From Sphingomonas sp. PL-96 (GTDB lineage Bacteria; Pseudomonadota; Alphaproteobacteria; Sphingomonadales; Sphingomonadaceae), in contig NZ_JAJFET010000009.1 in assembly GCF_020707215.1 (NCBI RefSeq), forward strand, positions 95,748-159,747: a stretch of DNA of 64,000 bases, in the 5' to 3' direction. The translations under genes and the position numbers were made by a program. Numbering within the stretch: the stretch's first letter is position 1; each line of letters begins with the position of its first letter. The notes under the pieces are model-generated. The model worked only from the letters and a program-made list of their open reading frames with translations, searched no databases and was not told the DNA's origin. Shown here piece after piece: positions 1-7,844 of this stretch.

Positions 1-446
1 AGGTGTCGACGTCGGCGATGACCCAGCCGCCGCCGTGGTAGTAGACGATGACCGGCATCGGCTTGCCAACTGCGGGTGCACCGGCCGGCTTGTAGATGCG
101 CGCGAACTGCTTGGGGTCGCTGCCGTACGGCAGGTCCTGCGTCGTCACCGACGGATCAGGTGCGGTCGACATTCCCTTCTTCTGCATCGCCGCCTTGGCT
201 CCGTCTGCGACCGAGGGCTGGATGCGGGCTTCCGCAGGCGTGAGCGTTTCGATCGGCTTGCCGCCGAGCGACGCGAGCGCATCCAGGACCGACTGCATGT
301 CGGGTGCGGCCTTCGGGGGCTGCACGGATGTCGCGGGCGGCGGTGGCGGAGGAGGGGCCGTGACCGAGCGTGTCGACTGGGCCAGAGCTGGAACGCCTGC
401 GATCGCGGTCGATGCGGCGATCAGCATGGAAATGGTTCTGCGCAAA
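1..446 (-). CDS. Secreted alpha/beta hydrolase (HSL/arylesterase type), 3' end outside window
   Basis: Only the N-terminal part lies in the window. On the minus strand the protein opens with a signal peptide (MRRTIS, then a hydrophobic run ending in PALAQ), passes through a proline-rich linker with seven consecutive prolines, and enters an alpha/beta-hydrolase core with the strand MPVIVYY followed by HGGGW, the oxyanion-hole motif of hormone-sensitive-lipase-type esterases. The nucleophile elbow and catalytic His are beyond base 1. I chose a TTG start at 446 because GGAGGG lies 4 bases upstream, whereas the first ATG (428) has its nearest ribosome-binding site 22 bases away and would remove the Arg-Arg end of the signal peptide. 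Exported lipolytic or esterase activity is expected from the family; the substrate is unknown. Confidence 0.8.
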
Positions 447-556
447 TATCCCTCCTTTAACTGTCCGATCCTCAACCATCGGACGACCTTCAGCGTTTCG
501 GTACGAAAGTAGACCCAAGCGTTCGGACAGCGAGGTTGGGTAGTAGGGGCGACGGC

Positions 557-1303
557 ATGGATGATATGGCTTCGATGGTAGATGGGACGCGCAGGTCTAA
601 CGCGCTGCCTTGTGAAGCGAATGCGCTACTACGTCTTTTGAATGACGCTGACCGCGCCGCCCTTGCGCCGCATCTGGAACTGGTGCCGTTTCGCAATGGC
701 GACATGATCGCGCGCGCCGGCGATGCGGCAGACAGCATCTGCTTCCCGTTGACCGGAATCGCTGCGATACTCGATTCGCTCGAGGGCGACCGCCGCTACG
801 CGGTCGCGCTAGTCGGCAGCGAAGGGTTCATGGGTTGGCAGCTGATGCTCGGCAACGAGCGCTGGTCGCACGACGTGGTGATGCGGGCCGAACACGGCAC
901 GGCGATGAGGCTGTCGGCCACAGCATTGCACGGGATACTGGCCGAACGTCCGGAGATCCGAACCGTCCTGCTCCGTTTCGTCGACGTGATCATGACCCAG
1001 ATGTCCAGGACGATCGTCTCGTCGCTCGCACACTCGATCGAGCGGCGGATGGCGCGATGGATCCTGCTCTACCACGACCGCGTACGCGAGGACGACATCT
1101 GCATGACGCACGAGGAGTTCAGGCTCATGCTCGGCGTCCGTCGCAGCAGCGTAACCGACGCCCTGCACAAGCTCGAAGAGGATGAGGCTGTCCGCTCCGT
1201 ACGCGGACGTGTCATCGTCCGCGATCGCGAGCGGCTGCTGCGGCTCGCTGGCGACACATACGGGTTCGCCGAGGCGGAATATCGGCGTCTACTCGGCCTC
1301 TGA
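557..1303 (+). CDS. Crp/Fnr-family transcriptional regulator
   Basis: A 248-aa protein with the Crp/Fnr layout. Residues about 20-130 form a cyclic-nucleotide-binding-like beta barrel (VPFRNGDMIARAGD, then SICFPLTGIAAI), followed by a dimerisation helix (LLRFVDVIMTQMSRT) and a C-terminal winged helix whose recognition region reads MTHEEFRLMLGVRRSSVTDAL. There are no Fnr-type N-terminal cysteines, so it is not an obvious oxygen sensor. I chose the ATG at 557 because AGGGG ends 7 bases upstream; an in-frame TTG at 536 is less likely. It is divergent from the secreted hydrolase and may regulate it, which is inference only. Ligand and targets are unknown. Confidence 0.88.
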   Translation: MDDMASMVDGTRRSNALPCEANALLRLLNDADRAALAPHLELVPFRNGDMIARAGDAADSICFPLTGIAAILDSLEGDRRYAVALVGSEGFMGWQLMLGNERWSHDVVMRAEHGTAMRLSATALHGILAERPEIRTVLLRFVDVIMTQMSRTIVSSLAHSIERRMARWILLYHDRVREDDICMTHEEFRLMLGVRRSSVTDALHKLEEDEAVRSVRGRVIVRDRERLLRLAGDTYGFAEAEYRRLLGL

Positions 1304-1416
1304 TCCTATAGATTTGTAGACGATGGCGCCTAGGGCGACCTCAGTGCCTGCTTGCACAGTCCGCATCGCCATCGGTTCGTCCTCAAAATTGGACGAGCAT
1401 CAGAGATTGAAATAAA

Positions 1417-1470
1417 CGAATGACCGCAGCTGGGACGCGATAAATATGTCGCGAATGACCGGAAGTGGGT
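1417..1470. repeat. Two imperfect direct repeats in the Crp/MFS intergenic gap
   Basis: CGAATGACCGCAGCTGGGA at 1417 recurs 35 bases later as CGAATGACCGGAAGTGGGT, followed by a third weaker match (GTGACGGAC). The remainder of the gap between the Crp gene and the convergent transporter (1304-1550) shows no ORF or hairpin that I can support. The arrangement looks like a degenerate intergenic repeat rather than a protein-binding operator, because it is direct and lies downstream of both flanking genes. Confidence 0.45.
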
Positions 1471-1550
1471 CGTGACGGACGCATAGCCGAACGCAGTTGA
1501 GCCGCGCATGTGCTTAACACCAGTGTTTCCGTCCTAGAACTGAGAAAGAG

Positions 1551-2840
1551 CTACCCGCTAGCGCCGCGAGCTTCCCGGCGGCGATCCGGCAGGCCGAGCC
1601 GGACCGGCAGTACGGCGAGCGCAACCACCGCGATCATCGCTCCGGGCGCAGCCGCCGATCCGGTGCGCTCGATCAGGATTTGGGCGAGCCAGGGCGTGAA
1701 GCCGCCGAACACTGCGGTGGCGGCGGTGGCGCCGAGCGCTAGGCCGGTCAGCCGTCCTTCGCCCGGGAACTGCTCCGCAGTGGCGACCGCCCCCACCGCG
1801 CTCACGCCGCCGCCAAGGCATGCGAGTGCCATCGCGCCCGCTATGATGAGCGGTGGGGACCCACCCGCCATCACCGCGAACGCGCCGATAGGCAGCAGGG
1901 CAGCAGCGATCGCCAGGGCGATCAGCACGGGCCGTCGTCCCGCCCGGTCGGAGAACGCCCCGGTGAGCGGGGTCGTCGCGATGACCGCGACCGCGGCGAG
2001 GGTTGAGAGCATCAGTGCTTGCTGCTCCCCGATCCCCCCGGCCGAGGTCAGGAATACGGGAACGTAGGTGATGCCGACATAATAGGTGATCGATCCCAGA
2101 GCGGAAATGGCGAACGAGCGCGCGATCCCTGCACGGTGATGGCGAACGACGTGGCGCAGCGGCCGGTCCGGAACCGTGCCGACCGCCTTCTGTCGCAGAA
2201 ACTCGGGGCTTTCCTCCATGGTCGCACGGGCAAGCAGCACCCCGCCGGCGAGCGCCGCGCCGACCAGGAAGGGGATACGCCAGCCCCACGCATCGAGCTC
2301 GACTGCGGGGAGCATCGCCACCGTCAGCGCCGACACGCCGACCGCGAGCAGTCCGCCGACTTCGCTTGCCGCGGACGCAAAGGAGGTCACGAACCCGCGC
2401 CGTTCGGGACGTGCGCCTTCGAGAAGATACGCGACCACGCCGGTGTATTCGCCGCCCACGGAGAACGCCATGACACAACGCAGCAGGAAGAGGAGCGCGC
2501 CGGCCGCCGGGCCGATCTGGGCATGGGTCGGCAGCAGCGCGGTCGCGAGCATGGCGGCGGTCATCAGCGCCATCGAGATCAGCATGGCCGGCCGTCGGCC
2601 GCGGCGGTCGCCCAGCTGCCCGAACACGACCGCTCCCAGCGGCCGCATGAGGTAGGAGAGCCCGAAGCCGGCGAGCGTCGCCGCGAGCGAACCCCCGCCG
2701 CCGCCGTGGAATACGCGGGCGAGCACGGTGGCGAAGTACAGGTACAAGGTGAAGTCGTACCATTCCACCACCGTCGAGAAGGCGGCGATCGCCGTCGACG
2801 CGCGCGGCAGTGTTCGGTGCGGGCCGTCGGCGGAGGTCAT
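1551..2840 (-). CDS. MFS transporter, metabolite:H+ symporter (MHS) type
   Basis: A 429-aa, 12-helix major facilitator. The first helix carries EWYDFTLYLY, typical of MHS members such as ProP, ShiA and the citrate and alpha-ketoglutarate permeases. The loop between helices 2 and 3 has GQLGDRRGRRPAM, the MFS signature, and the half-way loop repeats it as GAFSDRAGRRPVL. MHS proteins import small organic acids, betaines or proline with protons; residues visible here do not identify the substrate. It is convergent with the Crp-type regulator and divergent from the NHL/LytM gene, with no enzyme gene beside it to suggest a pathway. Confidence 0.85.
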   Translation of the reverse strand: MTSADGPHRTLPRASTAIAAFSTVVEWYDFTLYLYFATVLARVFHGGGGGSLAATLAGFGLSYLMRPLGAVVFGQLGDRRGRRPAMLISMALMTAAMLATALLPTHAQIGPAAGALLFLLRCVMAFSVGGEYTGVVAYLLEGARPERRGFVTSFASAASEVGGLLAVGVSALTVAMLPAVELDAWGWRIPFLVGAALAGGVLLARATMEESPEFLRQKAVGTVPDRPLRHVVRHHRAGIARSFAISALGSITYYVGITYVPVFLTSAGGIGEQQALMLSTLAAVAVIATTPLTGAFSDRAGRRPVLIALAIAAALLPIGAFAVMAGGSPPLIIAGAMALACLGGGVSAVGAVATAEQFPGEGRLTGLALGATAATAVFGGFTPWLAQILIERTGSAAAPGAMIAVVALAVLPVRLGLPDRRREARGASG

Positions 2841-3099
2841 TACGCCTGGCTAGCGGAAGATCCGTCGCTTCCGCTAGCAGCTAGATTTCAGCGTGCTCAT
2901 AGCCGACGTATCCTCCTGCCGGGATGGTGGCGTGCTCAGCGCCTCACTCGCGGGGTGAACGCGTATCTCCCAAGGGTGAACGACAGCCGCCTGCTGAACG
3001 TCGGCGTCTCTGCTTTACTCGTAGCACACGTGCCGAACCGCTCGATGTCCGCGAGCCGCCGTTGTGTTAGTCTGGTCGATTACGGCTAAAGCAGCCGCG

Positions 3100-5178
3100 A
3101 TGTTCAGCAAAACTTCCCGCGCCGTTCCGATCCTCGCTTTTCTCGTCCTCGTTGCGGCCGGCGCGGGATATTGGCTGTCGTCCCTGCTCGGTCGGCTCCA
3201 ACCGGCGCCGACCGACTTCGGCTGGCAGGCGGCGCTCACGACTGTCGCCGGTGACGGGGTTCGCGGGCAGACCGATGGCGCGGGCGCTGCGGCACGGTTC
3301 GGCGATCCGTTCGCGGTGGCGATGGACGGGCAGGGGGTGCTCTATGTCGCCGACGCAGCGGATCGCGGCCATGTCCGCAGGATCGATGCCGATGGCGTGG
3401 TCACGACGCTGCCCGGATCGTTCGATACGCCCTCCGGCCTTACGGTCGACAGGAAGGGTAATGTCATCGTTGCGGAGACGGGGGCGCATGCGATCCGGAT
3501 GATCAGCCCGGAAGGCGCGGTCACGACTCTCGCGGGCACGGGCGCACCGGGTTATCGCGATGGCCCGGCATCGGGCGCACAGTTCGATGGCCCGATCGGC
3601 GTCGCGGTAGATGCCAAGGACAATGTCTATGTCACGGACAGCTATAACGACCGCATCCGCCTGATCACCCCCGATGGGCAGGTCCGCACGGTGGCCGGGC
3701 AGAACCGGCCAGGCTTTGCCGATGGCCCGGGCGCAATCGCTGCCTTCGATACACCGACTGGAATAGCGCTGGCCTCGGACGGCGCGATCCTAGTCGCAGA
3801 TACCGGCAACGATGCGATCCGGAAGGTGACACCGGATGGCTTCGTCTCGACTCTGGCGCGCACCGATCCAGACGACGCCGCCGGCCTGCTCAGGGGCGCG
3901 ATCGGGCTGGCGCCGACATGGGAGGGCTTTGTCTACATCGCTTCCTATCAGCGCGGCCGCATCCTGCAGATGTCGCCGCAGGGCGCGCTGGATGTCCTGG
4001 CGGGTCAGGGTGCGACGGCACCAGGCAATGCCGATTTGCGCCTGCTCGGCCCCTCCGGGATCGCAGTCGATCGCAAGGGCGCGCTCTATGTCGCGGACGC
4101 CTCGGCTTTCGCTATCCGCAAGCTCGACCATCGCACCGCCAACACGGCTCCCGACGCCGTCATAGCTGAGAGCCAGGCTCCCGCACTCGTCCGCACTCGA
4201 CCATTCCCTTGGCCGTTCGCCCCACAATACGTTTCGCATGAGGTGGTCGGCGTCCTGGGCGAGGTGCGCGGCAATTATGAGGGGGAGAGCCGCCATCACC
4301 TCCACGCCGGCCTCGATATCAGCAAGCCGATGGGTACGACCGTGCTCGCTGTCGCGGCGGAGACCGTGCGCGATCCGCTGCCGAATTCCCGCGATATCGG
4401 CGGCCTGAACGAGACGCTGCGGATCGACCAGATGACCTATGTCCATATGCGCGTCGGCCGCACGCTCGATGACCAGCCGCTGGACGAAGCCCGCTTCCAG
4501 CTGATCCGCGATGCCCTTGGGCAAGTCGTACGAGTGCGAGTCCGGCGCGGGGCGCGCTTTGCAGTCGGCGATCGGATCGGGACGATCAACTGCATGGCGC
4601 ATGTTCACTTGGAACTGGGACCGCCACGCGGCAAGGTGAACGCGCTGGCGCTCTCATTCTCCGGTCTGTCCGACCATGTCCCGCCAAGGATCGACGACGT
4701 GCATCTCCTTGATGCGCAGGGACGGCGGTTGGACCAGAAACGAGACGGGCACCTGCTCGTCGCCCGGCAAGGCGGGCCGCTGGATATCGTGGCCGAGGCC
4801 TGGGACCAGGTGGACGGCAATGCCGCCCGCCGCCGCCTCGGCCTCTACAAGGCGGGCTTCCAGATCCTCAAGGCGGATGGCACGCCGGTGCGCGGTTTCG
4901 AACGGCCGCGGATCACGCTGGAGTTCGACCGGATGCCGCTCGCGCCCGACGCCGCGAAGATCGTCTACGCGCTCGCCAGTGGCGATACCGTCCACAGCGA
5001 TCAGCGCACCCGCATGCTATACGTCGTCAGCAACTGGACGCGTCATGGCCGAACCGAGAAAGCCGGCTGGAACCCGGCCGATCTGCCGGTGGGCAACTAT
5101 GTCATCCGTATCCTTGCTGCCGACCGGATCGGCAATGTGGCGATGGCCGGGCGCGATCTACCGATCGCGATTCGGTGA
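3100..5178 (+). CDS. Membrane-anchored NHL beta-propeller fused to a degenerate LytM/M23 domain
   Basis: A 692-aa protein. Residues 1-30 hold one hydrophobic segment (signal anchor). Residues about 40-345 contain at least five NHL-type repeats, recognised by the recurring pattern G(I/L)AVD-G-LYVADT-NH-IR-I-P-G-V-TLAG, which builds a propeller. Around residue 400 the sequence HHLHAGLDI, and around 500 AHVHLELG, match the HxGxD and HxH blocks of M23/LytM peptidase-like domains, and a beta-rich C-terminal region follows. I prefer the ATG at 3100, directly before the hydrophobic segment, over an upstream in-frame GTG at 3064. The role is unknown. A periplasmic or surface protein that binds or trims peptidoglycan or polysaccharide is a reasonable guess; whether a metal site is complete cannot be judged here. 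Confidence 0.8.
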   Translation: MFSKTSRAVPILAFLVLVAAGAGYWLSSLLGRLQPAPTDFGWQAALTTVAGDGVRGQTDGAGAAARFGDPFAVAMDGQGVLYVADAADRGHVRRIDADGVVTTLPGSFDTPSGLTVDRKGNVIVAETGAHAIRMISPEGAVTTLAGTGAPGYRDGPASGAQFDGPIGVAVDAKDNVYVTDSYNDRIRLITPDGQVRTVAGQNRPGFADGPGAIAAFDTPTGIALASDGAILVADTGNDAIRKVTPDGFVSTLARTDPDDAAGLLRGAIGLAPTWEGFVYIASYQRGRILQMSPQGALDVLAGQGATAPGNADLRLLGPSGIAVDRKGALYVADASAFAIRKLDHRTANTAPDAVIAESQAPALVRTRPFPWPFAPQYVSHEVVGVLGEVRGNYEGESRHHLHAGLDISKPMGTTVLAVAAETVRDPLPNSRDIGGLNETLRIDQMTYVHMRVGRTLDDQPLDEARFQLIRDALGQVVRVRVRRGARFAVGDRIGTINCMAHVHLELGPPRGKVNALALSFSGLSDHVPPRIDDVHLLDAQGRRLDQKRDGHLLVARQGGPLDIVAEAWDQVDGNAARRRLGLYKAGFQILKADGTPVRGFERPRITLEFDRMPLAPDAAKIVYALASGDTVHSDQRTRMLYVVSNWTRHGRTEKAGWNPADLPVGNYVIRILAADRIGNVAMAGRDLPIAIR

Positions 5179-5885
5179 AACCGGCGAGCGATGAGCAATA
5201 TGAATGAGCGGTCGGTTCTGCGAGTTGGTGACCGCCTTCTAATGTTCACCTTCGGGGGTATGAGAACCGCTTTACTAAACTGAGCAATCTAAGTGCCCGT
5301 CCGTTGCGGTTCATTGGCCTGGCGAGAGCGCAGACGAATCATCCGTCGCAGACGCGCTCAAAGCAACGCACGGTGTCCTTTTAGGCATAGGTTCGAAGCC
5401 GGAAAGGGAACCGAATTTCCGCGGGGCCACGCAGGGGCCACGGATTGGAAGGGCAGGAAAAACAGCAGGTTTTCTGCGGCATACGGCGATGGATGTGAGT
5501 CCTGTAAGCGCACCATCCTCCTAGACGCACTTCCAGCAGGATAACGGCGGCGACTGAGGCGAAAGCGCCTTGGCGTGGGTGGCCCGTGTGGGTTTTGGCT
5601 GGGGCGCTTTGATAGGACCGCGCACTGGTCCTACGCTGCCGCTCTTCGAGAAGCTGGGGCTCTGCTTTCCTTCCGAATGCGCGTCTGGATCGCTGGGTGC
5701 CGGAACGGCTGGAACTGGGCCGGTGGCGGACTGGCAGCTTAGGGACGTCAAACCCGATAAGCGGACGCTCCTTTTGAGAGCTTGGGAGCTTTCAAGTCGA
5801 AGGGTGCGGTGCGTTGGGCTGGTGCGCCCCGCCAGTGCTCAGCGGGGGTACCTGCCGCGAGCTTTGACATTTGACATATTCTTCT
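5179..5885. other. About 700 bp with no supported gene; some hairpins
   Basis: No ORF here has plausible protein composition. Visible structure: a direct repeat GGGGCCACGCAGGGGCCACGG near 5434; a pair AAAGCGCC/GGCGCTTT around 5567-5610; and TAGGACC/GGTCCTA (5613-5619 and 5627-5633), a perfect 7-bp hairpin. GGTTCGAA near 5391 looks like a tRNA T-arm but no acceptor, anticodon or D-arm could be built around it. The region is the left border of the accessory island and could contain a decayed attachment site or a structured RNA; neither can be shown by eye. Confidence 0.4.
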
Positions 5886-6032
5886 ATGATCATGCGCAAT
5901 GGGAATCTGGTCGCCAACGACCGGCAGGCACGCGACTACGAACAGACTCTGGGGGACATCGATAAGGCGCTGTCTTCCGAGCAGGTTCTGCGCTCGCTGG
6001 TCCAGGGACTTCCGCAGGCCGAACCGGCATGA
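5886..6032 (+). CDS. Small hypothetical protein (48 aa)
   Basis: ATG at 5886 (or in-frame ATG at 5892) opens a short frame reading MRNGNLVANDRQARDYEQTL and ending LVQGLPQAEPA. Its hydrophilic, helix-forming composition looks like a real peptide. A TTGACA and a TATGAT lie just upstream (near 5863 and 5885) but only about 15 bases apart and overlapping the start, so this promoter is doubtful. The TGA stop overlaps an out-of-frame ATG (ATGA). The next good coding stretch lies in another frame, so this may be the first part of a frameshifted gene rather than a complete one. I do not recognise the family. Confidence 0.45.
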   Translation: MIMRNGNLVANDRQARDYEQTLGDIDKALSSEQVLRSLVQGLPQAEPA

Positions 6033-6072
6033 TCAGGTACTCGTACTGATTTCGGCCTGCATAACCGAAGGG

Positions 6073-6225
6073 GTGGACACCCGGGGCCAGATCATCGGCA
6101 CGCTTGGCCACCTCGACTTCAAGCGTGGCCATGTCGCGATGCTCCTGGCGGAGGGGACGGGCACAAACCGCGAGGTCCATCGCTGGCGGCGAGATGCGGC
6201 GGGTACCTACACGTTGCTGTCCTAA
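6073..6225 (+). CDS. Small hypothetical protein, possibly the frameshifted 3' part of the preceding ORF
   Basis: Good coding composition starts at about 6029 in a different frame from the preceding 48-aa ORF and runs to the TAA at 6225: DQVLVLISACITEG, then VDTRGQIIGTLGHLDF, then KRGHVAMLLAEG and REVHRWRRD. The first in-frame start inside the convincing stretch is GTG at 6073 (50 aa); an ATG at 5899 would add an arginine-rich shadow. Either a frame change near 6030 split one gene, or the two are coupled. The GHVAMLLAEGTG pattern resembles a small helical DNA-binding-like protein, but I cannot name the family. Confidence 0.4.
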   Translation: MDTRGQIIGTLGHLDFKRGHVAMLLAEGTGTNREVHRWRRDAAGTYTLLS

Positions 6226-6319
6226 CATCCGATCGTCTCAACCCCGCTTCGCGCGCTGGCTTCGGCTGGTACGCGGGGCGGGGCTGATACCCACTTTTTC
6301 TTTTTGGTCGAGGTGGCCA

Positions 6320-6537
6320 TTAGAGGCCCGCCGGGCCCCGCTGACCGTCGCCCGGTACCTGCGCGCCTAGCAGCCAGTCGCGGCCCTCCCTGCCTTGGCC
6401 CAAATCGAATCTCGTGAACCGCGCGTGCATCAGGCCCCGTCGATTCCGCACCTGCCGCCGCAGTTTTGTCCACTCCGCTTCCGATCGAGGGAAGGGGTCG
6501 GTCAGGGTCGCCGGCTCAGGTGTGGCGCTTAGACCGA
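6320..6537 (-). pseudogene. Remnant of a zinc-ribbon gene (3' part only)
   Basis: The minus-strand translation LSATPEPATL, then DPFPRSEAEW and KLRRQVR, closely matches the C-terminus of the zinc-ribbon protein at 8543-8839 (LSATPEPATL, NPFPRSEAEW, KQLRRRMR). The zinc-binding half is missing. The similarity begins inside the last codons of the small membrane protein gene that stops at 6529, so a deletion or recombination apparently joined that gene's end to the interior of a second zinc-ribbon gene. The frame then runs on to a TAA at 6320 with unrelated sequence. No start codon belongs to it. Confidence 0.7.
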
Positions 6538-6999
6538 GCCAGCATCCGCCGCATCGCCGGCATCAGGTGACGTCTGCGCTGGTGGCGTCTTGCGGGCGCA
6601 CAGGGTTAAGGATGGAAAGCGGCCGGTGCGCTCCGCCCCGCACCGCACATATCCGTCTGCTGCAAGCCTCCGTTCCGCCAGGTCCTGCAACGCCCACGAT
6701 CCGCTGAGCGAGACGGGCACCGCAATCATGGCCGCCATCGCGATCCTGTTACCGATCCGCTTCACGGCTGCGTCATCGCGAAGCAGTGCCAGCGTTCCCC
6801 AAGCCGCCAACGCCACAAAGATCGGCATCAACGCAAGCATCCCGAAATCGCCACCCGATACCCGCACCTCCGATGCACCGGTTCGCCACGCAGCAAGAGA
6901 CGCCGCTAACGAGTCCGCCAGCAGCCATCCGCACAGCACCGATAACGTCAGTCCGATGGCTGCCATGAAGAGCGCCGCGCGACGCCGCTCGCTCCTCAT
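6529..6999 (-). CDS. Small multi-pass membrane protein, cassette copy 1, candidate immunity protein
   Basis: A 156-aa protein with three or four hydrophobic segments: AALFMAAIGLTLSVLCGWLL, then MLALMPIFVALAAWGTLALL, then AMAAMIAVPVSLSGSWAL, followed by a charged tail with two cysteines (GYVRCGAE and LTLCARK). It is about 80% identical by eye over its first 135 residues to the 175-aa protein at 35969-36496. Its ATG overlaps the stop of the 282-aa gene by 4 bp (6996-6999), indicating coupled translation. Its C-terminus is shorter than copy 3 and ends where the zinc-ribbon remnant begins, so it may be truncated. Immunity to the upstream membrane protein is inferred from gene order, overlap and retention only. 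Confidence 0.75.
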   Translation of the reverse strand: MRSERRRAALFMAAIGLTLSVLCGWLLADSLAASLAAWRTGASEVRVSGGDFGMLALMPIFVALAAWGTLALLRDDAAVKRIGNRIAMAAMIAVPVSLSGSWALQDLAERRLAADGYVRCGAERTGRFPSLTLCARKTPPAQTSPDAGDAADAGSV

Positions 7000-7844
7000 C
7001 GCAGGGTGGGAAAGCGGGGCAGAAGTTTCCAGACCATGTTCCGGACCTGTCGCTTCGCCTCGGCAACAGCGGCGTCGCGGATCAGGTCGACCACGTTCCC
7101 GGCGGCCTGATATGCAGTGTTCTTTCCGCGCGCGACCAGTGCCCGCTTCTGCCGCTCCAATTCGACGATGCCTTCATCAAGCTGCTTTTGCAGGCGCTCC
7201 GTGAAGCCATACTTCTTGTCGAGCGCGTCGAGCACCCAGCCGACACCCAGCCCCACGACCACCGCGATCACGAGCGGCCCTGCCGCCACTGTCATGCCAA
7301 GCGCAACGGCTGTCGCTCCCGCAGCATAGCCGACACCACCGGCGATAAGCGCTTTACTCACATCTCCGGCGATGCCGCCCAGCATCTGCCCCAGCGTGGC
7401 GTCGTCGCGAATGACGTAGTCGATGATGTTCCATGCGGTCAGCAATACGACAGATACGATCGTGCCGCCTTTGACTGACTTGGCCACCCCCGCCTTGCCT
7501 ATCCCCAAACCTAAGACTTTGGGATGAAGGACACCATATTTTGTTCCAGTGAGCACGCGACGAAGTCCGGGATATCCCTTGAACACCACATGCAACTTGC
7601 CGTTATAGGTCTTGAAGTAGCAACGACCTCGTATTCCAGTTTCCCTGACCAGCTTACGGATCAGCATTACATCGTCCGAGGCGGAAAAGTAGTTGGCGAG
7701 AGTGTGCCAGTTTTCTGAGTAGCCCTTCCAATGCTTGTCGGCGGTAACCTGTGGCATCTTGCCCGTCGCGACCGCTTCTGTCAGCCATATACGGACAAGC
7801 ATGTCGCGATCAGCGATGATGACTTGATCGGTTTGCTCGGTCAT
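6996..7844 (-). CDS. 282-aa protein with Gly/Ala-rich membrane segments, cassette copy 1, candidate membrane-active toxin
   Basis: The soluble N-terminus (about 1-95) ends in CYFKTYNGKLHVVFKGYPG and LRRVLTGTKYG. Next comes a region rich in Gly, Ala and Val (about 100-205): GGTIVSVVLLTAWNIIDYVI, then AGGVGYAAGATAVALGMTVA, then PLVIAVVVGLGVGWVLDALD. The C-terminal region is charged and helical (FTERLQKQLDEGIVELERQ). Closely spaced glycines in hydrophobic segments resemble membrane-inserting or pore-forming proteins. A paralogue of exactly the same codon length lies at 10365-11213, and a truncated one at 36493. It overlaps its lipoprotein neighbour upstream and the small membrane protein downstream by 4 bp each. 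I recall similar hypothetical proteins in other proteobacteria but no established function. The toxin call is inference. Confidence 0.75.
   Translation of the reverse strand: MTEQTDQVIIADRDMLVRIWLTEAVATGKMPQVTADKHWKGYSENWHTLANYFSASDDVMLIRKLVRETGIRGRCYFKTYNGKLHVVFKGYPGLRRVLTGTKYGVLHPKVLGLGIGKAGVAKSVKGGTIVSVVLLTAWNIIDYVIRDDATLGQMLGGIAGDVSKALIAGGVGYAAGATAVALGMTVAAGPLVIAVVVGLGVGWVLDALDKKYGFTERLQKQLDEGIVELERQKRALVARGKNTAYQAAGNVVDLIRDAAVAEAKRQVRNMVWKLLPRFPTLR

Noticed and set aside
1558..2763. A 401-codon frame inside the MHS transporter region
   Set aside because: It is rich in Arg and Pro and lies on the same strand but in another frame than the clear MFS protein.
5380..5440. A possible tRNA remnant around GGTTCGAA
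   Set aside because: Only a T-arm-like stretch is present; no acceptor stem, D-arm or anticodon arm can be folded with it.
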